This document shows positions 25,261 to 33,524 of a stretch of 64,000 nucleotides of DNA, one piece after another. Both the position numbers and the translations under genes were made by a program. The DNA comes from Micromonospora sp. KC723. GTDB taxonomy: Bacteria > Actinomycetota > Actinomycetes > Mycobacteriales > Micromonosporaceae. Location of the stretch: NCBI RefSeq assembly GCF_004348595.1, contig NZ_SMKD01000001.1:107296-171295 (forward strand), read 5' to 3'. Position 1 is the stretch's first letter; each line of letters opens with the position of its first letter. A model generated the notes under the pieces. That model did not search any database. It was not told the DNA's origin and saw nothing but the letters and a program-made list of their open reading frames with translations.

Positions 25261-25266
25261 AGCGTA
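25261..25266 (-). promoter_or_regulatory. -10 box of leaderless arcA
   Basis: On the minus strand TACGCT lies exactly six bases before GTG 25254, which fixes the start. Confidence 0.6.
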
Positions 25267-25417
25267 GGACAGATGCGAGCAGTGTCCACGGGAAGAAGAG
25301 TGGATGAATATGGCATTCATCCGCACTCATTCCGGCGCTCCAACTTGCCGAACCCCCGGGATGGCAACGTAGGGTAGTGAGGACATAACTTCGAGGGACC
25401 TTTTGCCGGAGGTCGCG

Positions 25418-26155
25418 ATGACTGTCTTTCCCGCTCGTCGAGCCGTACCCACCCGGGCACTGCCGCCCGTGACGGTGCCGCAGCCCCGGAAGGAAGCGCC
25501 CTCGGCGCTCCAGCCGGCCCGGCCGAGCCCATTGGAGTGGGCCCGTCGCCGTCGGGCCGAGCGGGGCGCCCGCCGGCTGGAAGCGGCCGGCGCACGGGCG
25601 CTCGGGCAACTGGACCATCTGGGCCCCTCCTGGCACGTCATCGAGTGGCCGCGCACCGACCCCACGGACGCTCTCCTCGGCCGCGGCCAGGACGACCGCG
25701 CCGGCTTCCTCGCCATCGGCCCGAGCGGGCTCTTCGCGGTGACCATCGCCGACCACGGGCGGGCCCGGGTGCTGGTGGCCGGCGACGTGGTCCAGATCAA
25801 CGGCAAGCGCCCGCCCTACGTGGCCGAGGCGCGGCGGGACGCCAAGCGGGCGAGCAAGGCCCTCTCCGAGGCTGTCGGCCTGCCGATCCCGGTGACGCCG
25901 GTGCTGACCTTCGTCGGCTCCGGCGTCATCAGCGTCTACGGCCTGCCGAAGGACTGCCTCATGGCGACCCACCGGGAGCTGGACCGCCTCCTGGTCGCCG
26001 GCGGCAACCGGATCAGCCCGGCCACCGCCGAGAAGCTGTCCCGGATCGCCCAGCAGCCGCAGACCTGGCTCAACGGCGCATACCGCCCGGCCGCCGACTA
26101 CCGGTGGTACGACGAGGGCCGAACGGCCGCTGACAAGCCGGCCGCCCGCCGGTAA
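25418..26155 (+). CDS. NERD-like (nuclease-related domain) protein
   Basis: This 245-residue soluble protein has residues about 75-190 resembling a NERD domain: WHVIEWPRTD, GFLAIGPSGLFAVTIADHG, and a PVTPVLTFVGS-like strand followed by a residue-coordinating loop. NERD domains share a fold with restriction-type nucleases, but the catalytic Asp-Glu-Lys set cannot be assigned here with confidence. The N-terminus is Pro/Arg-rich. ATG 25418 follows GGAGG at five bases. It is divergent from arcA. Confidence 0.6.
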   Translation: MTVFPARRAVPTRALPPVTVPQPRKEAPSALQPARPSPLEWARRRRAERGARRLEAAGARALGQLDHLGPSWHVIEWPRTDPTDALLGRGQDDRAGFLAIGPSGLFAVTIADHGRARVLVAGDVVQINGKRPPYVAEARRDAKRASKALSEAVGLPIPVTPVLTFVGSGVISVYGLPKDCLMATHRELDRLLVAGGNRISPATAEKLSRIAQQPQTWLNGAYRPAADYRWYDEGRTAADKPAARR

Positions 26156-26338
26156 CGTCACCGGCGACGCCACGCGGCCCTGGCCCGCCGAGGGAACCCG
26201 TCGGTCCGCGCCGTCGCCGGCCGTCCGGTCGGTCCGGGTAACCCGATCTCGGTGACGACCGGTGGCCGGAGCGCGAACAAGCGGCCGTCCCGTGGACCGG
26301 CTAGCGTGGACAGACCGTCGGTGTACATAGGAGGCGCG

Positions 26339-26797
26339 GTGGCCCACGTCGAACTCTCGCTCTCGGAAGTGTTCGCGCCGGCCTCGCGGACACCGCCGGA
26401 GCAGGAGTCCGGCAACGTCGGCCAGTGGTCCGCCACGGTGAGCCACGCCGACGAGCCCTGCCTGCTGATCGACGCCGAGACCCGGGTGGTGGCCATCTCC
26501 GCCGCCGGCTGCCGACTGCTCTGCCTGGGCGACCCGGAGAGTGTGATCGGCCGGCCGCTGCTGGCGGGTGGCCTCCGGCTGCTCGACTTCACCGCGGCTC
26601 GCGGCGAGCTGACCGAGCAGGAAACCGACAAGATCCCCCCGTTGCTCGCGCTGCACTCCGGGCGGTTGGCCCGCGGCCTGTTGCGGGTGCAGGCCGCCGG
26701 CGGGAACACGCCCGACGCCACCGTGGACGCCATCTCCACCCCCGTGCTGACCGACGGCACGGTGGCCGGCTCACTCACCTTCTTCTCCGAGATCTGA
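26339..26797 (+). CDS. PAS-like regulatory protein
   Basis: This 152-residue soluble protein has a PAS-like core: ATVSHADEPCLLIDAETRVVAISAAGCRLL and ISTPVLTDGTVAGSLTFFSEI, framing a central helix region. No output domain is attached. The GTG at 26339 follows AGGAGG (26329-26334) at a short four-base gap. A TAGCGT box lies 32 bases upstream of the start. It may be a stand-alone sensory or protein-interaction module; its partner is unknown. Confidence 0.6.
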   Translation: MAHVELSLSEVFAPASRTPPEQESGNVGQWSATVSHADEPCLLIDAETRVVAISAAGCRLLCLGDPESVIGRPLLAGGLRLLDFTAARGELTEQETDKIPPLLALHSGRLARGLLRVQAAGGNTPDATVDAISTPVLTDGTVAGSLTFFSEI

Positions 26798-26881
26798 CCA
26801 GCGCCTCGCCGAGAGCTGACCGCGCCCCCGGGATGGCGGCACCGCGCCTCGGGGGTGCTGCGACAACCGTGGGCGACGTCG

Positions 26882-26887
26882 TATGGT
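26882..26887 (+). promoter_or_regulatory. -10 box, leaderless start at 26894
   Basis: TATGGT lies exactly six bases before the ATG. Confidence 0.6.
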
Positions 26888-26893
26888 GCCCCC

Positions 26894-27286
26894 ATGCTCG
26901 ATCTCGCTCTGCTTCCGGGTGAGTACGCCGTGTGTCGACTGCCCGCCGGCACCCCCCTGCCGGCCGGTCTGCCCGTCGCACCGGACGACACCGAGGTGGT
27001 GACCGTGAGCTGGACCGCTCAGGGCATCTCGGTGATCTGCCCGTCCGGCCGGGCCCCGGAGCAGGCGGCCGTGGAGACGGAGTGGCGGTGCCTGCGCCTC
27101 GTCGAGCCGGTGGACGGTCCGGTCACCGGCACCCTCGCCGCGCTGGTGTCCCCGCTCGCCGAGGCCCGGGTCAACGTGGTGGCGTTCTCCACGTACGACA
27201 CCGACCACGTGCTGGTTCCCGCGGTACACCTCGCCGAGGCGACCGCCGCGCTGGAACGCGCCGGGCACCGCGTCCTACCCTCATGA
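26894..27286 (+). CDS. ACT domain-containing protein
   Basis: This 130-residue protein matches the small two-lobed ACT family that binds amino acids: LLPGEYAVCRLP at the start, VTVSWTAQGISVIC in the middle, and a second lobe around GTLAALVSPLAEARVNVVAFSTYDTDHVLVP. ACT domains sense amino acids allosterically. The next gene overlaps by four bases (ATGA), tying it to a phosphotransferase. Confidence 0.85.
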   Translation: MLDLALLPGEYAVCRLPAGTPLPAGLPVAPDDTEVVTVSWTAQGISVICPSGRAPEQAAVETEWRCLRLVEPVDGPVTGTLAALVSPLAEARVNVVAFSTYDTDHVLVPAVHLAEATAALERAGHRVLPS

Positions 27287-28050
27287 CCGAGGAGATCCCG
27301 CTCACCGGGGGGAACGTGTCAGCGGGCGTGGTGCGGATCGGAGACACCGTACGGCGGCGGTCCGGTCCCTGGACCCCGGCGGTCCACGCACTGCTCGAAC
27401 ACCTCTGGTCGGTCGGTTTCCGGGGCGCACCCCGACCGCTCGGGATCGACGAGCAGGGGCGGGAGGTGCTCACCTACGTCGGCGGCGAGGTGCCGTGGCC
27501 GTTCCACTTCCACCTTCTGGAGCCGCTGGACCGGCTCGCCAAGGTGGGTCGGCTGGTGCGGGAGCTGCACGACGCGCTGTCGACCTTCACCCCACCGCCG
27601 GACGCGCGGTGGAACGTCCTGATGCCGGCCGACCGGGACGACCTGATCGTCCACCACGACCTCGCGCCGTGGAACCTCGTGATCGGCGACCGCTGGGCCT
27701 TCATCGACTGGGACAACGCGGGGCCGGGATCACGGCTGTGGGACCTCGCCTACGCCGTCCACGGCTTCGTTCCGATGTCGGGTCACCCGGACTGGCAGCG
27801 GCCGGACGCGGGTCCACGGCTGCGGGTCTTCGCCGACGCGTACGGGCTGGACGAGCAGCAGCGCCGTGACCTGGTACCGATGCTGACCGCGCGGACCCGG
27901 GCGACGCACGCCTTCCTGCGGGATCAGGCCGCGCTCGCGGTGGAGCCCTGGGCGACCCACTGGCGGACCGGGCACGGGACCGCGTGGCGCTCGGACGCCG
28001 AGTACACCGAGCGCCACACGGATCGGTGGATGAGGACGCTGCTGGGGTGA
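27283..28050 (+). CDS. Aminoglycoside phosphotransferase-fold kinase
   Basis: This 255-residue protein of the APH/choline kinase fold has a catalytic loop VHHDLAPWNLVIGD (His-Asp and Asn) and a metal-binding FIDWDNAGPGSRLWDLAYA. The N-terminal nucleotide lobe is short (VVRIGDTVRRRSG). Members phosphorylate small hydroxylated compounds, and some are antibiotic resistance kinases; the substrate here is unknown. ATG 27283 gives an ATGA overlap with the ACT gene. A longer open frame exists but runs through that gene out of frame. Confidence 0.85.
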   Translation: MTEEIPLTGGNVSAGVVRIGDTVRRRSGPWTPAVHALLEHLWSVGFRGAPRPLGIDEQGREVLTYVGGEVPWPFHFHLLEPLDRLAKVGRLVRELHDALSTFTPPPDARWNVLMPADRDDLIVHHDLAPWNLVIGDRWAFIDWDNAGPGSRLWDLAYAVHGFVPMSGHPDWQRPDAGPRLRVFADAYGLDEQQRRDLVPMLTARTRATHAFLRDQAALAVEPWATHWRTGHGTAWRSDAEYTERHTDRWMRTLLG

Positions 28051-28116
28051 GTACGAGGGCGGCGCCGAGTCTGGCGCGGTCCGAGGTTCTCCTTCCCCGA
28101 CGCCCGCCGGCCCTCC

Positions 28117-28122
28117 TACGAT
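28117..28122 (+). promoter_or_regulatory. -10 box upstream of a lipoprotein gene
   Basis: TACGAT lies 71 bases before the GTG at 28194. The leader contains GAGGA at a good distance from the start. Confidence 0.4.
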
Positions 28123-28193
28123 GGCACCGGCCACCACGGCCACCACGACCCGTCTCGACGCCGACGAGGCTCGACCCCCCCGAGGACCGGTCC

Positions 28194-28814
28194 GTGCCGC
28201 CTGACGCACCGCACCGCACCCCGCCGCACCGGCTGGCCCTCGCCGGTGCGCTGCTCGCCGCCCTGCCGTTGAGCGCCTGCGCCGCCCCACCCACCCGGGG
28301 GGCGACCGCCCCGCCGGCCTCACCCGAGCTCCGTACGCCGCCCACCGGCGGTGTGCCCACCGGCGGGCCGGCGACCATCGCGCCGCCCGGCGGCGTACCC
28401 ACGGCCGGACTGCCGGCGACGGTGATCCCCGGCTACCCGCAGGGCGTGCCGACGGATTCCGCGCCCGGGTTTTCCCCCACTCCCGGCGCACCGGGCAGCC
28501 CCACCTCGGCTCCGACGGCCGTCCCGTGCCTGGGCCGGCCCTCCGCCGACCGGGTGGTGCGGCTGCTGCGCGGGCGGGTGCTCCCCCGGAGCGTGGCGGT
28601 GCGGGCCACGACCGGGCCGCTCTGCGCCGACGGCTGGCAGTACACCGTCCTCGCGGTGACCGGGCACGAGGAACTCCAGGCGGTCTCCCGGGGCGAACCG
28701 GCCGCGCTGCGCCTGGTCACCGCCGGGACGGATGTCTGCTCGATCGAGGTACGCGCCACCGCGCCACCCGCCATCCGGACGTTGGCCTGCGAGGACGCCC
28801 TGCCGGGTGCGTAG
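28194..28814 (+). CDS. Putative Pro-rich lipoprotein
   Basis: This 206-residue exported protein has a Pro/His/Arg N-terminus and a hydrophobic stretch ending in the lipobox LSAC (cysteine at about 29), so lipid anchoring is expected. Residues about 30-105 are Pro/Gly/Thr-rich with repeated PGG and TGG units. The C-terminal about 100 residues are folded: PSADRVVRLLRGRVLPRSVAVRAT, GWQYTVLAVTGHEELQ and an even set of cysteines. Function unknown. GTG 28194 follows GAGGA (28182-28186). Confidence 0.75.
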   Translation: MPPDAPHRTPPHRLALAGALLAALPLSACAAPPTRGATAPPASPELRTPPTGGVPTGGPATIAPPGGVPTAGLPATVIPGYPQGVPTDSAPGFSPTPGAPGSPTSAPTAVPCLGRPSADRVVRLLRGRVLPRSVAVRATTGPLCADGWQYTVLAVTGHEELQAVSRGEPAALRLVTAGTDVCSIEVRATAPPAIRTLACEDALPGA

Positions 28815-28817
28815 GCT
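28812..28817 (+). promoter_or_regulatory. -10 box of leaderless pheA
   Basis: TAGGCT starts on the stop codon of the preceding gene and lies seven bases before the pheA ATG at 28825. Confidence 0.55.
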
Positions 28818-28824
28818 GGGCGTC

Positions 28825-29781
28825 ATGCCCGGTACACCACCGACCCGTTTCGTCTATCTCGGCCCCGAGGGGACCTTCGCCGAGCAGGCGCTGCGCACCA
28901 TCCCCGCCGCCGAGCGCGGCAGCCGTACCCCGGCCCGCAGCGTCGGCGAGGCGCTGGACTGTGTGCGGGCCGGGGAGGCCGACGCGGCGCTGGTGCCGTT
29001 GGAGAACTCGATCGGCGGAGCGGTCGGGGTGACCCTGGACGAGCTGGCCGAGGGGGCGCCGCTGGTGATCACCCGCGAGGTGATCCTGCCTGTGGAGTTC
29101 GTCCTCGCCGCCCGTCCCGGCATCGCTCTGGAGTCCGTACGCGACGTCGCCGCCCACCCGCAGGCCTCCACCCAGTGCCGCAACTGGCTACGCGACCACC
29201 TGCCCGACGCGACTGTGGTCGACGTGCTCTCCAACGGCGCGGCGGCGGCCGGTGCGGCGGCCGGCGAGTACGACGCGGCGATCTGCGCCCCGATCGGGGC
29301 CACCCGGCACCGGCTGACCGTGCTCGCCGACAAGATCGCCGACCACCAGGACGCGGTGACCCGTTTCGCGCTGCTGTCCCGGCCCGGCCCGCCGCCGCCC
29401 CCGACCGGGGACGACGTCACCTCGCTGGCCGTGTACATCGCCCACGACCGGGTGGGGGCCCTTCTGTCGGTGCTGATGGAACTGGCCGTACGCGGGGTCA
29501 ACCTGACCCGGATCGAGTCCCGGCCCACGGGCGAGGCGCTGGGCCGGTACGTCTTCTTCCTCGACTGCACCGGGCACGTGGCGGACGCCCGGATGGGCGA
29601 GGCGTTGCAGGGTCTGCGCCGGGTCTGCGCCGACGTGCGCTTCCTCGGGTCGTACCCCCGGCACCGCTGGGCCGACGGGGCGGGCGAACGGCCGGTCCCC
29701 GCACCGGCCGGGCTCTCCGAGGCCGACTACACCGACGCCGCGGCCTGGCTGGCCCGGCTGCGGGCCGGGGAACTGAGCTGA
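28825..29781 (+). CDS. pheA: Prephenate dehydratase
   Basis: This 318-residue monofunctional enzyme converts prephenate to phenylpyruvate in phenylalanine synthesis. The catalytic domain opens VYLGPEGTFAEQALR and contains ALVPLENSIGGAV. SNGAAAAGAAAGEYDAAICAP and TRFALLSRPG follow; the TRF tripeptide is the family active-site motif. A regulatory ACT domain spans about 205-280, with GALLSVLMELAVRGVNLTRIESRP, the ESRP motif that binds phenylalanine. No chorismate mutase domain is fused. Confidence 0.95.
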   Translation: MPGTPPTRFVYLGPEGTFAEQALRTIPAAERGSRTPARSVGEALDCVRAGEADAALVPLENSIGGAVGVTLDELAEGAPLVITREVILPVEFVLAARPGIALESVRDVAAHPQASTQCRNWLRDHLPDATVVDVLSNGAAAAGAAAGEYDAAICAPIGATRHRLTVLADKIADHQDAVTRFALLSRPGPPPPPTGDDVTSLAVYIAHDRVGALLSVLMELAVRGVNLTRIESRPTGEALGRYVFFLDCTGHVADARMGEALQGLRRVCADVRFLGSYPRHRWADGAGERPVPAPAGLSEADYTDAAAWLARLRAGELS

Positions 29782-29784
29782 CCA

Positions 29785-29818
29785 GCCGGTGGGGCGCCGG
29801 ATCGGGCGCCCCACCGGC
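29785..29818. terminator. Bidirectional hairpin pheA / AIM24 gene
   Basis: A perfect 14-bp stem (29785-29798 with 29805-29818, 6-base loop) fills the 40-base gap between convergent genes. There is no T-tract. Confidence 0.8.
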
Positions 29819-29821
29819 GGC

Positions 29822-30544
29822 TCAGCTGAGCAGGCCGCCGAGCAGGCCGCCCTGTTGCTGCTGGTTTCCGCTGCCCGCGATCGGCGGCTCCTCGGACGGC
29901 TGGACCACCACGAAGCCCTGGCCGGCGAAGCTCATCGTGAACGCCTCGCCGGTGCTGCGGCCGAGCAACGTGCCCAGGCCGAGTTGCTCGGCCCGGTGGT
30001 AGCCGGTCTGGAGGTTGGCCGACCAGCAGACCGCCGCCTGCGGGTCGACGTAGGTGGGGGCGTCGACGTTGAGCACCACCGGGGTGCCCTTGGTGGTGAT
30101 GGCGATCCGGCCGTGGCCGGTGAAGACGCAGTTGAACAGGCCGGACGACGAGGCCATGCCGGCGCCGCCGACCATCTTGATGTCGTACGACAGGGTGGAG
30201 TCGAAGGCCAGCACGCTGGAGCCGTTGATGGAGAGGGCGTCACCCGGCTCCAGGTCGATGATGTGCACGTCCTTGGCCAGGTCGGCGAGGAAGACGTCGC
30301 CCTGGCCGGTGAGCTTCATCAACGGCACGCCCTCGCCGGTCAGCCGCTGCTTGATGAACTTGCCGAGGCCGCCGGAACCGAGGGCCTGGAACTGGACGTG
30401 GCCCTGGTAGGCCACCATCGAGCCGACGCGGGCCATGGCCTCGCCGTTGAGCTCGATCTTGAGCATCTTGGAGCTCTGGAGCCGCATGCCGGGCTGGGCG
30501 GACTCCTTCTCGAGGTTCTCCGCGGAGAAGAGCGCGCTGCGCAT
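29822..30544 (-). CDS. AIM24 family protein
   Basis: This 240-residue soluble protein has the AIM24/TerD-like beta-rich pattern: MLKIELNGEAMARVGSMVAYQG, GQGDVFLADLAKDVHIIDLEPGDALSINGSSVLAFD and GLFNCVFTGHGRIAITTKG. Bacterial members have no established function; mitochondrial homologues affect membrane organisation. The C-terminus ends in Gln/Gly-rich QQQQGGLLGGLLS. ATG 30544 lies behind a perfect AGGAGG. An ATG 63 bases upstream is discounted. A TACCGT box lies about 34 bases upstream (30578-30583). Confidence 0.88.
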   Translation of the reverse strand: MRSALFSAENLEKESAQPGMRLQSSKMLKIELNGEAMARVGSMVAYQGHVQFQALGSGGLGKFIKQRLTGEGVPLMKLTGQGDVFLADLAKDVHIIDLEPGDALSINGSSVLAFDSTLSYDIKMVGGAGMASSSGLFNCVFTGHGRIAITTKGTPVVLNVDAPTYVDPQAAVCWSANLQTGYHRAEQLGLGTLLGRSTGEAFTMSFAGQGFVVVQPSEEPPIAGSGNQQQQGGLLGGLLS

Positions 30545-30622
30545 GGGATTCCTCCTGGTCGCTGTTGTGCTCCTCCCACGGTAGGCAGTGGGCGCAACGG
30601 CGAACACCGGCCGACTGGGCGC

Positions 30623-30982
30623 TCAGCCCCAGCCCAGTGCGTGTAGCCGCTCGTCGTCGATGCCGAAGTGGTGGGCGATCTCGTGCACCACGGTCACCGC
30701 CACCTCGTCGACCACGTCGTCCTCGGTGTCGCAGATCCGCAGGATCGGGTGACGGTAGATGAGGATCCGGTCCGGGAGCACGCCGGAGTAGTCCCAGCCA
30801 CGCTGGGTGAGGGCGTGCCCCTCGTAGAGGCCGAGCAGGTCCTCACCGGGCGGGGGATCGTCCTCGACCAGGATGACCACGTTGCTCATCAGGCCGAGCA
30901 GTTCCTCGGGCACCTCGTCGAGGGCCTCGCCGACCAGTTCCTCGAAGCGCTCACGGCTCATCTCCACCGGCACGCCGCCCAT
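30623..30982 (-). CDS. Small zinc metallopeptidase (MMP-like, HEXXH)
   Basis: This protein of about 119 residues has the compact zincin family pattern SRERFEELVGEALDEVPEELLGLMSNVVILVEDD. GLYEGHALTQRG and a C-terminal VTVVHEIAHHFGIDDERLHALGWG follow. The HEIAH motif supplies two zinc ligands and the catalytic glutamate, and the downstream D may be the third ligand. The substrate of this family is not known. ATG 30982 is chosen; ATG 30961 is an alternative. A longer upstream frame has no protein-like character. Confidence 0.85.
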   Translation of the reverse strand: MGGVPVEMSRERFEELVGEALDEVPEELLGLMSNVVILVEDDPPPGEDLLGLYEGHALTQRGWDYSGVLPDRILIYRHPILRICDTEDDVVDEVAVTVVHEIAHHFGIDDERLHALGWG

Positions 30983-31136
30983 TGTCCCCGACCCCGCCCC
31001 GAACGGCAGGGGCCCGCACCCGGCATGGAGCGCTACGCCGCCGCCCGTTGCGGCTCGGGTGGCGCACTCGCCCGGCCGGCCAGGGAGATTGCCGCCCGGT
31101 CCACCCAGGTGAGCGGGCCGGGCGGCGCTGAACGGG

Positions 31137-31568
31137 TCAGGCGGCGAGTCGGGCATCCAGGGTGATCTGGGCCCCCGGGGAGAGCAGCCGCGAGATCGGG
31201 CAGTTCTCCTTGGCGGCCTCGGCGAGCTTGGCGAACTGGGCCTCGTCCATGCCCGGCACCCGGCCGACCGTCTCCAGGTCGATCCGGGTCACGGTCATAC
31301 CGGCGTCGGTCTTGTCGAAGTGCACCTTGGCCGTGGTGTCGACCGAGGTGTCGGTGGCGCCGGCGTCGGCGAGCTGCTTGGACAGCGCCATCGAGAAGCA
31401 GCCGGCGTGCGCGGCGCCGACGAGCTCCTCGGGGTTGGTCCCCTCGCCCTCCTCGAAACGCGACTTGAAGGAGTAGTTACCGGTCAGGCCACCCTTGCCG
31501 GTGCGGACGGTCCCGGCACCCTCGGTGAGGTTGCCCTGCCAGCTTGCGGAAGCGGTACGGATAGGCAT
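31137..31568 (-). CDS. OsmC/Ohr family peroxiredoxin
   Basis: This 143-residue protein reduces organic hydroperoxides. Two reactive cysteines lie in AAHAGCFSMALS (about 58) and KENCPISRLL (about 125), and EGTNPEELVGAAHA is the OsmC signature. The first residues TASASWQGNLTEGAGTVRTG match OsmC rather than Ohr. ATG 31568 lies six bases from a TAGCGT box on the minus strand, so it is probably leaderless. Confidence 0.93.
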   Translation of the reverse strand: MPIRTASASWQGNLTEGAGTVRTGKGGLTGNYSFKSRFEEGEGTNPEELVGAAHAGCFSMALSKQLADAGATDTSVDTTAKVHFDKTDAGMTVTRIDLETVGRVPGMDEAQFAKLAEAAKENCPISRLLSPGAQITLDARLAA

Positions 31569-31574
31569 TCCCCG

Positions 31575-31580
31575 ACGCTA
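31575..31580 (-). promoter_or_regulatory. -10 box of leaderless osmC-like gene
   Basis: On the minus strand TAGCGT lies exactly six bases before the ATG at 31568. Confidence 0.6.
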
Positions 31581-31852
31581 ACCGAAACGGGGGGCGGGCG
31601 GCGAAGGACCCGGCCGTCCACCTGGCGTGTCGTGCCCGGCCGTCGTGGACCGTCCTGCGGGCACCGCACGCCCCGTCGTCGCGGCATCGCCCAACGTACG
31701 GATACGGCTACCCCAGGTTGGCACCCGATTCGCCGGGAAGTCATGGTTGCGACCGGTTCCCCGAGGTACGTTTGCTGCCCGCCGTCAACTCCGGTCGAGG
31801 CACCGACGACCGAGAACGGCTGGCTGCGACGGCGGCGGGCGAAGGAGGAAAC

Positions 31853-32674
31853 GTGACCCGCCCGGGACTGCCCAAGCTGATCGCCACCGATCTCGACGGG
31901 ACGCTCGTCCGCAGCGACGAGACCGTCTCCGCGTACACGCACGAGGTGCTCGACCGGGTGCGGGCCGCCGGCATCCCGGTGGTCGGCGCCACCGGTCGTG
32001 GTCCCCGGCTGGCGGAGCTGACCCGCAACGACATCCGCGCCGCCGACTTCCTGGTGATGGCCGGGGGCGGTCGCGTGGTGGACCAGACCGACCCGGCCGG
32101 CCCGGTGGTGCTCCGGGACGAACGGCTGTCGGGTGAGGTGCTCGCCGCGCTCCTGGCCGACCTGGAGGCCGCGGTGGGCCCGCTGACCGTGATGGTCGAG
32201 GCGTCCGACGAGCACGACGCGCCGCTCTGGGGCGACTACCACCCGAGCTGGCCGTACCAGGACCGGTTCGAGGCACGCAGCCGGGCGGAGTGCCTCTCCG
32301 GCGACGTGATCAAGGCGTTCGCGCGGACCGCCGACCACCACGTGGACGAGTTGCTCGCGGTGGCCCGCCGGATCGTTCCGCCGGAAGCGGCCACGCTGAC
32401 CCAGGCCGGCCTGGGTTTCGTCGAGATCAGCCCACCGGGGGTGGACAAGGCCACCGGGCTCAGCGTGGTCGCCGAGCGGCTCGGCGTCGACCCGGCGGAG
32501 GTGCTGGTCTTCGGCGACCAGCCGAACGACCTGCCGATGTTCGGCTGGGCCGGCTGGGCGCGGGTGGCGGTGTCGAACGCCCACCCGGACGTCCGGGCCG
32601 CCGCCGACGAGATCACCCTGCGCAACGATGACGACGGCGTCGCGGTCTACCTGGACCGACTACTCTCCCGTTGA
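31853..32674 (+). CDS. HAD-IIB (Cof-type) phosphatase 1
   Basis: This 273-residue Cof-like phosphatase has motif I LIATDLDGTLVRSD, motif II GATGRGPRL, motif III lysine in GVDKATGL and motif IV VLVFGDQPNDLPMF. Such enzymes dephosphorylate sugar phosphates or cofactors such as pyridoxal phosphate; the substrate is unknown. GTG 31853 follows AAGGAGGAA. The stop overlaps the start of a second HAD gene by one base (TGATG). Confidence 0.92.
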   Translation: MTRPGLPKLIATDLDGTLVRSDETVSAYTHEVLDRVRAAGIPVVGATGRGPRLAELTRNDIRAADFLVMAGGGRVVDQTDPAGPVVLRDERLSGEVLAALLADLEAAVGPLTVMVEASDEHDAPLWGDYHPSWPYQDRFEARSRAECLSGDVIKAFARTADHHVDELLAVARRIVPPEAATLTQAGLGFVEISPPGVDKATGLSVVAERLGVDPAEVLVFGDQPNDLPMFGWAGWARVAVSNAHPDVRAAADEITLRNDDDGVAVYLDRLLSR

Positions 32675-33486
32675 TGGGAGTCCCACCCCGACTCGTCGCC
32701 ACCGACATCGACGGCACCCTGCTCGCCGACGACCGGACGCTCAGCGCCAGGACCGCCGCCGCGCTGGCGAGGATCTCCGCGCTCGGCACGCCGGTCGTAC
32801 TGGTCACCGGCCGTCCCATCCGCTGGCTCCAACTCGTGTACGACCAGCTCGCCGCCCCGCTCCCGGCGATCTGCGCCAACGGCGCCGTGGTGTACGACCC
32901 GGCCACCGACGAGGTGCTGCGGGCCGACCCGCTCGCCCCGGAACTCCTCGCCGAGGTGGCGCGACGGCTACGCGCGGCGGTGCCCGACGTGAGCTTCGCC
33001 GTGGAGATCGTGGACAGCCGGCAGATGCGACACGAGGCGCACTACCCGCTGCGCTGGGACGCCGACCACGACGCCATCCGGGCCGTCGAGTCGCCGGAGG
33101 AGCTGCTCGCGACGCCGGCGGTCAAGCTGCTGGCCCGGGCCGGCGACCAGGACCCGGACGCCTTCGTGCAGCTGGTGGCCGCAGCGCTCGGTGGACTGGC
33201 CGAGGCGACACACTCGTCGTACAGCGGGCTGGTGGAGATCTCCGCCGCCGGGGTGACCAAGGCGGCCGGGCTCGCGTGGCACGCCGAACGGCTCGGGATA
33301 CCCGCACGGGAGGTGCTGGCCTTCGGCGACATGCCGAACGACCTACCGATGCTGACCTGGGCGGGCCGGGCGGTCGCGGTGGCGAACGCGCACCCCGCCG
33401 TGCTGGCCGTCGCCGACGAGGTCACCGGCGCGAACTCCGCCGACGGTGTGGCGGCGTACCTGGAGAAGGTGTTCGAGCTGGAGTGA
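32674..33486 (+). CDS. HAD-IIB (Cof-type) phosphatase 2
   Basis: This 270-residue paralogue of the preceding enzyme has LVATDIDGTLLADD, VTGRPIRW, GVTKAAGL and VLAFGDMPNDLPML. The two differ over much of their cap domains (this one has the longer RFAVEIV-like cap region around ESPEELLATPAVKLLAR), so their substrates probably differ. Start ATG 32674 overlaps the previous stop by one base, giving tight translational coupling. A hairpin follows. Confidence 0.92.
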   Translation: MGVPPRLVATDIDGTLLADDRTLSARTAAALARISALGTPVVLVTGRPIRWLQLVYDQLAAPLPAICANGAVVYDPATDEVLRADPLAPELLAEVARRLRAAVPDVSFAVEIVDSRQMRHEAHYPLRWDADHDAIRAVESPEELLATPAVKLLARAGDQDPDAFVQLVAAALGGLAEATHSSYSGLVEISAAGVTKAAGLAWHAERLGIPAREVLAFGDMPNDLPMLTWAGRAVAVANAHPAVLAVADEVTGANSADGVAAYLEKVFELE

Positions 33487-33491
33487 ACGGG

Positions 33492-33519
33492 CCGGGGCAC
33501 CGGCCCGCCGGTGCCCCGG
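33492..33519. terminator. Bidirectional hairpin HAD / bpa
   Basis: A perfect 12-bp stem (33492-33503 with 33508-33519, 4-base loop) fills the gap between the convergent genes. Confidence 0.8.
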
Positions 33520-33524
33520 AACCG

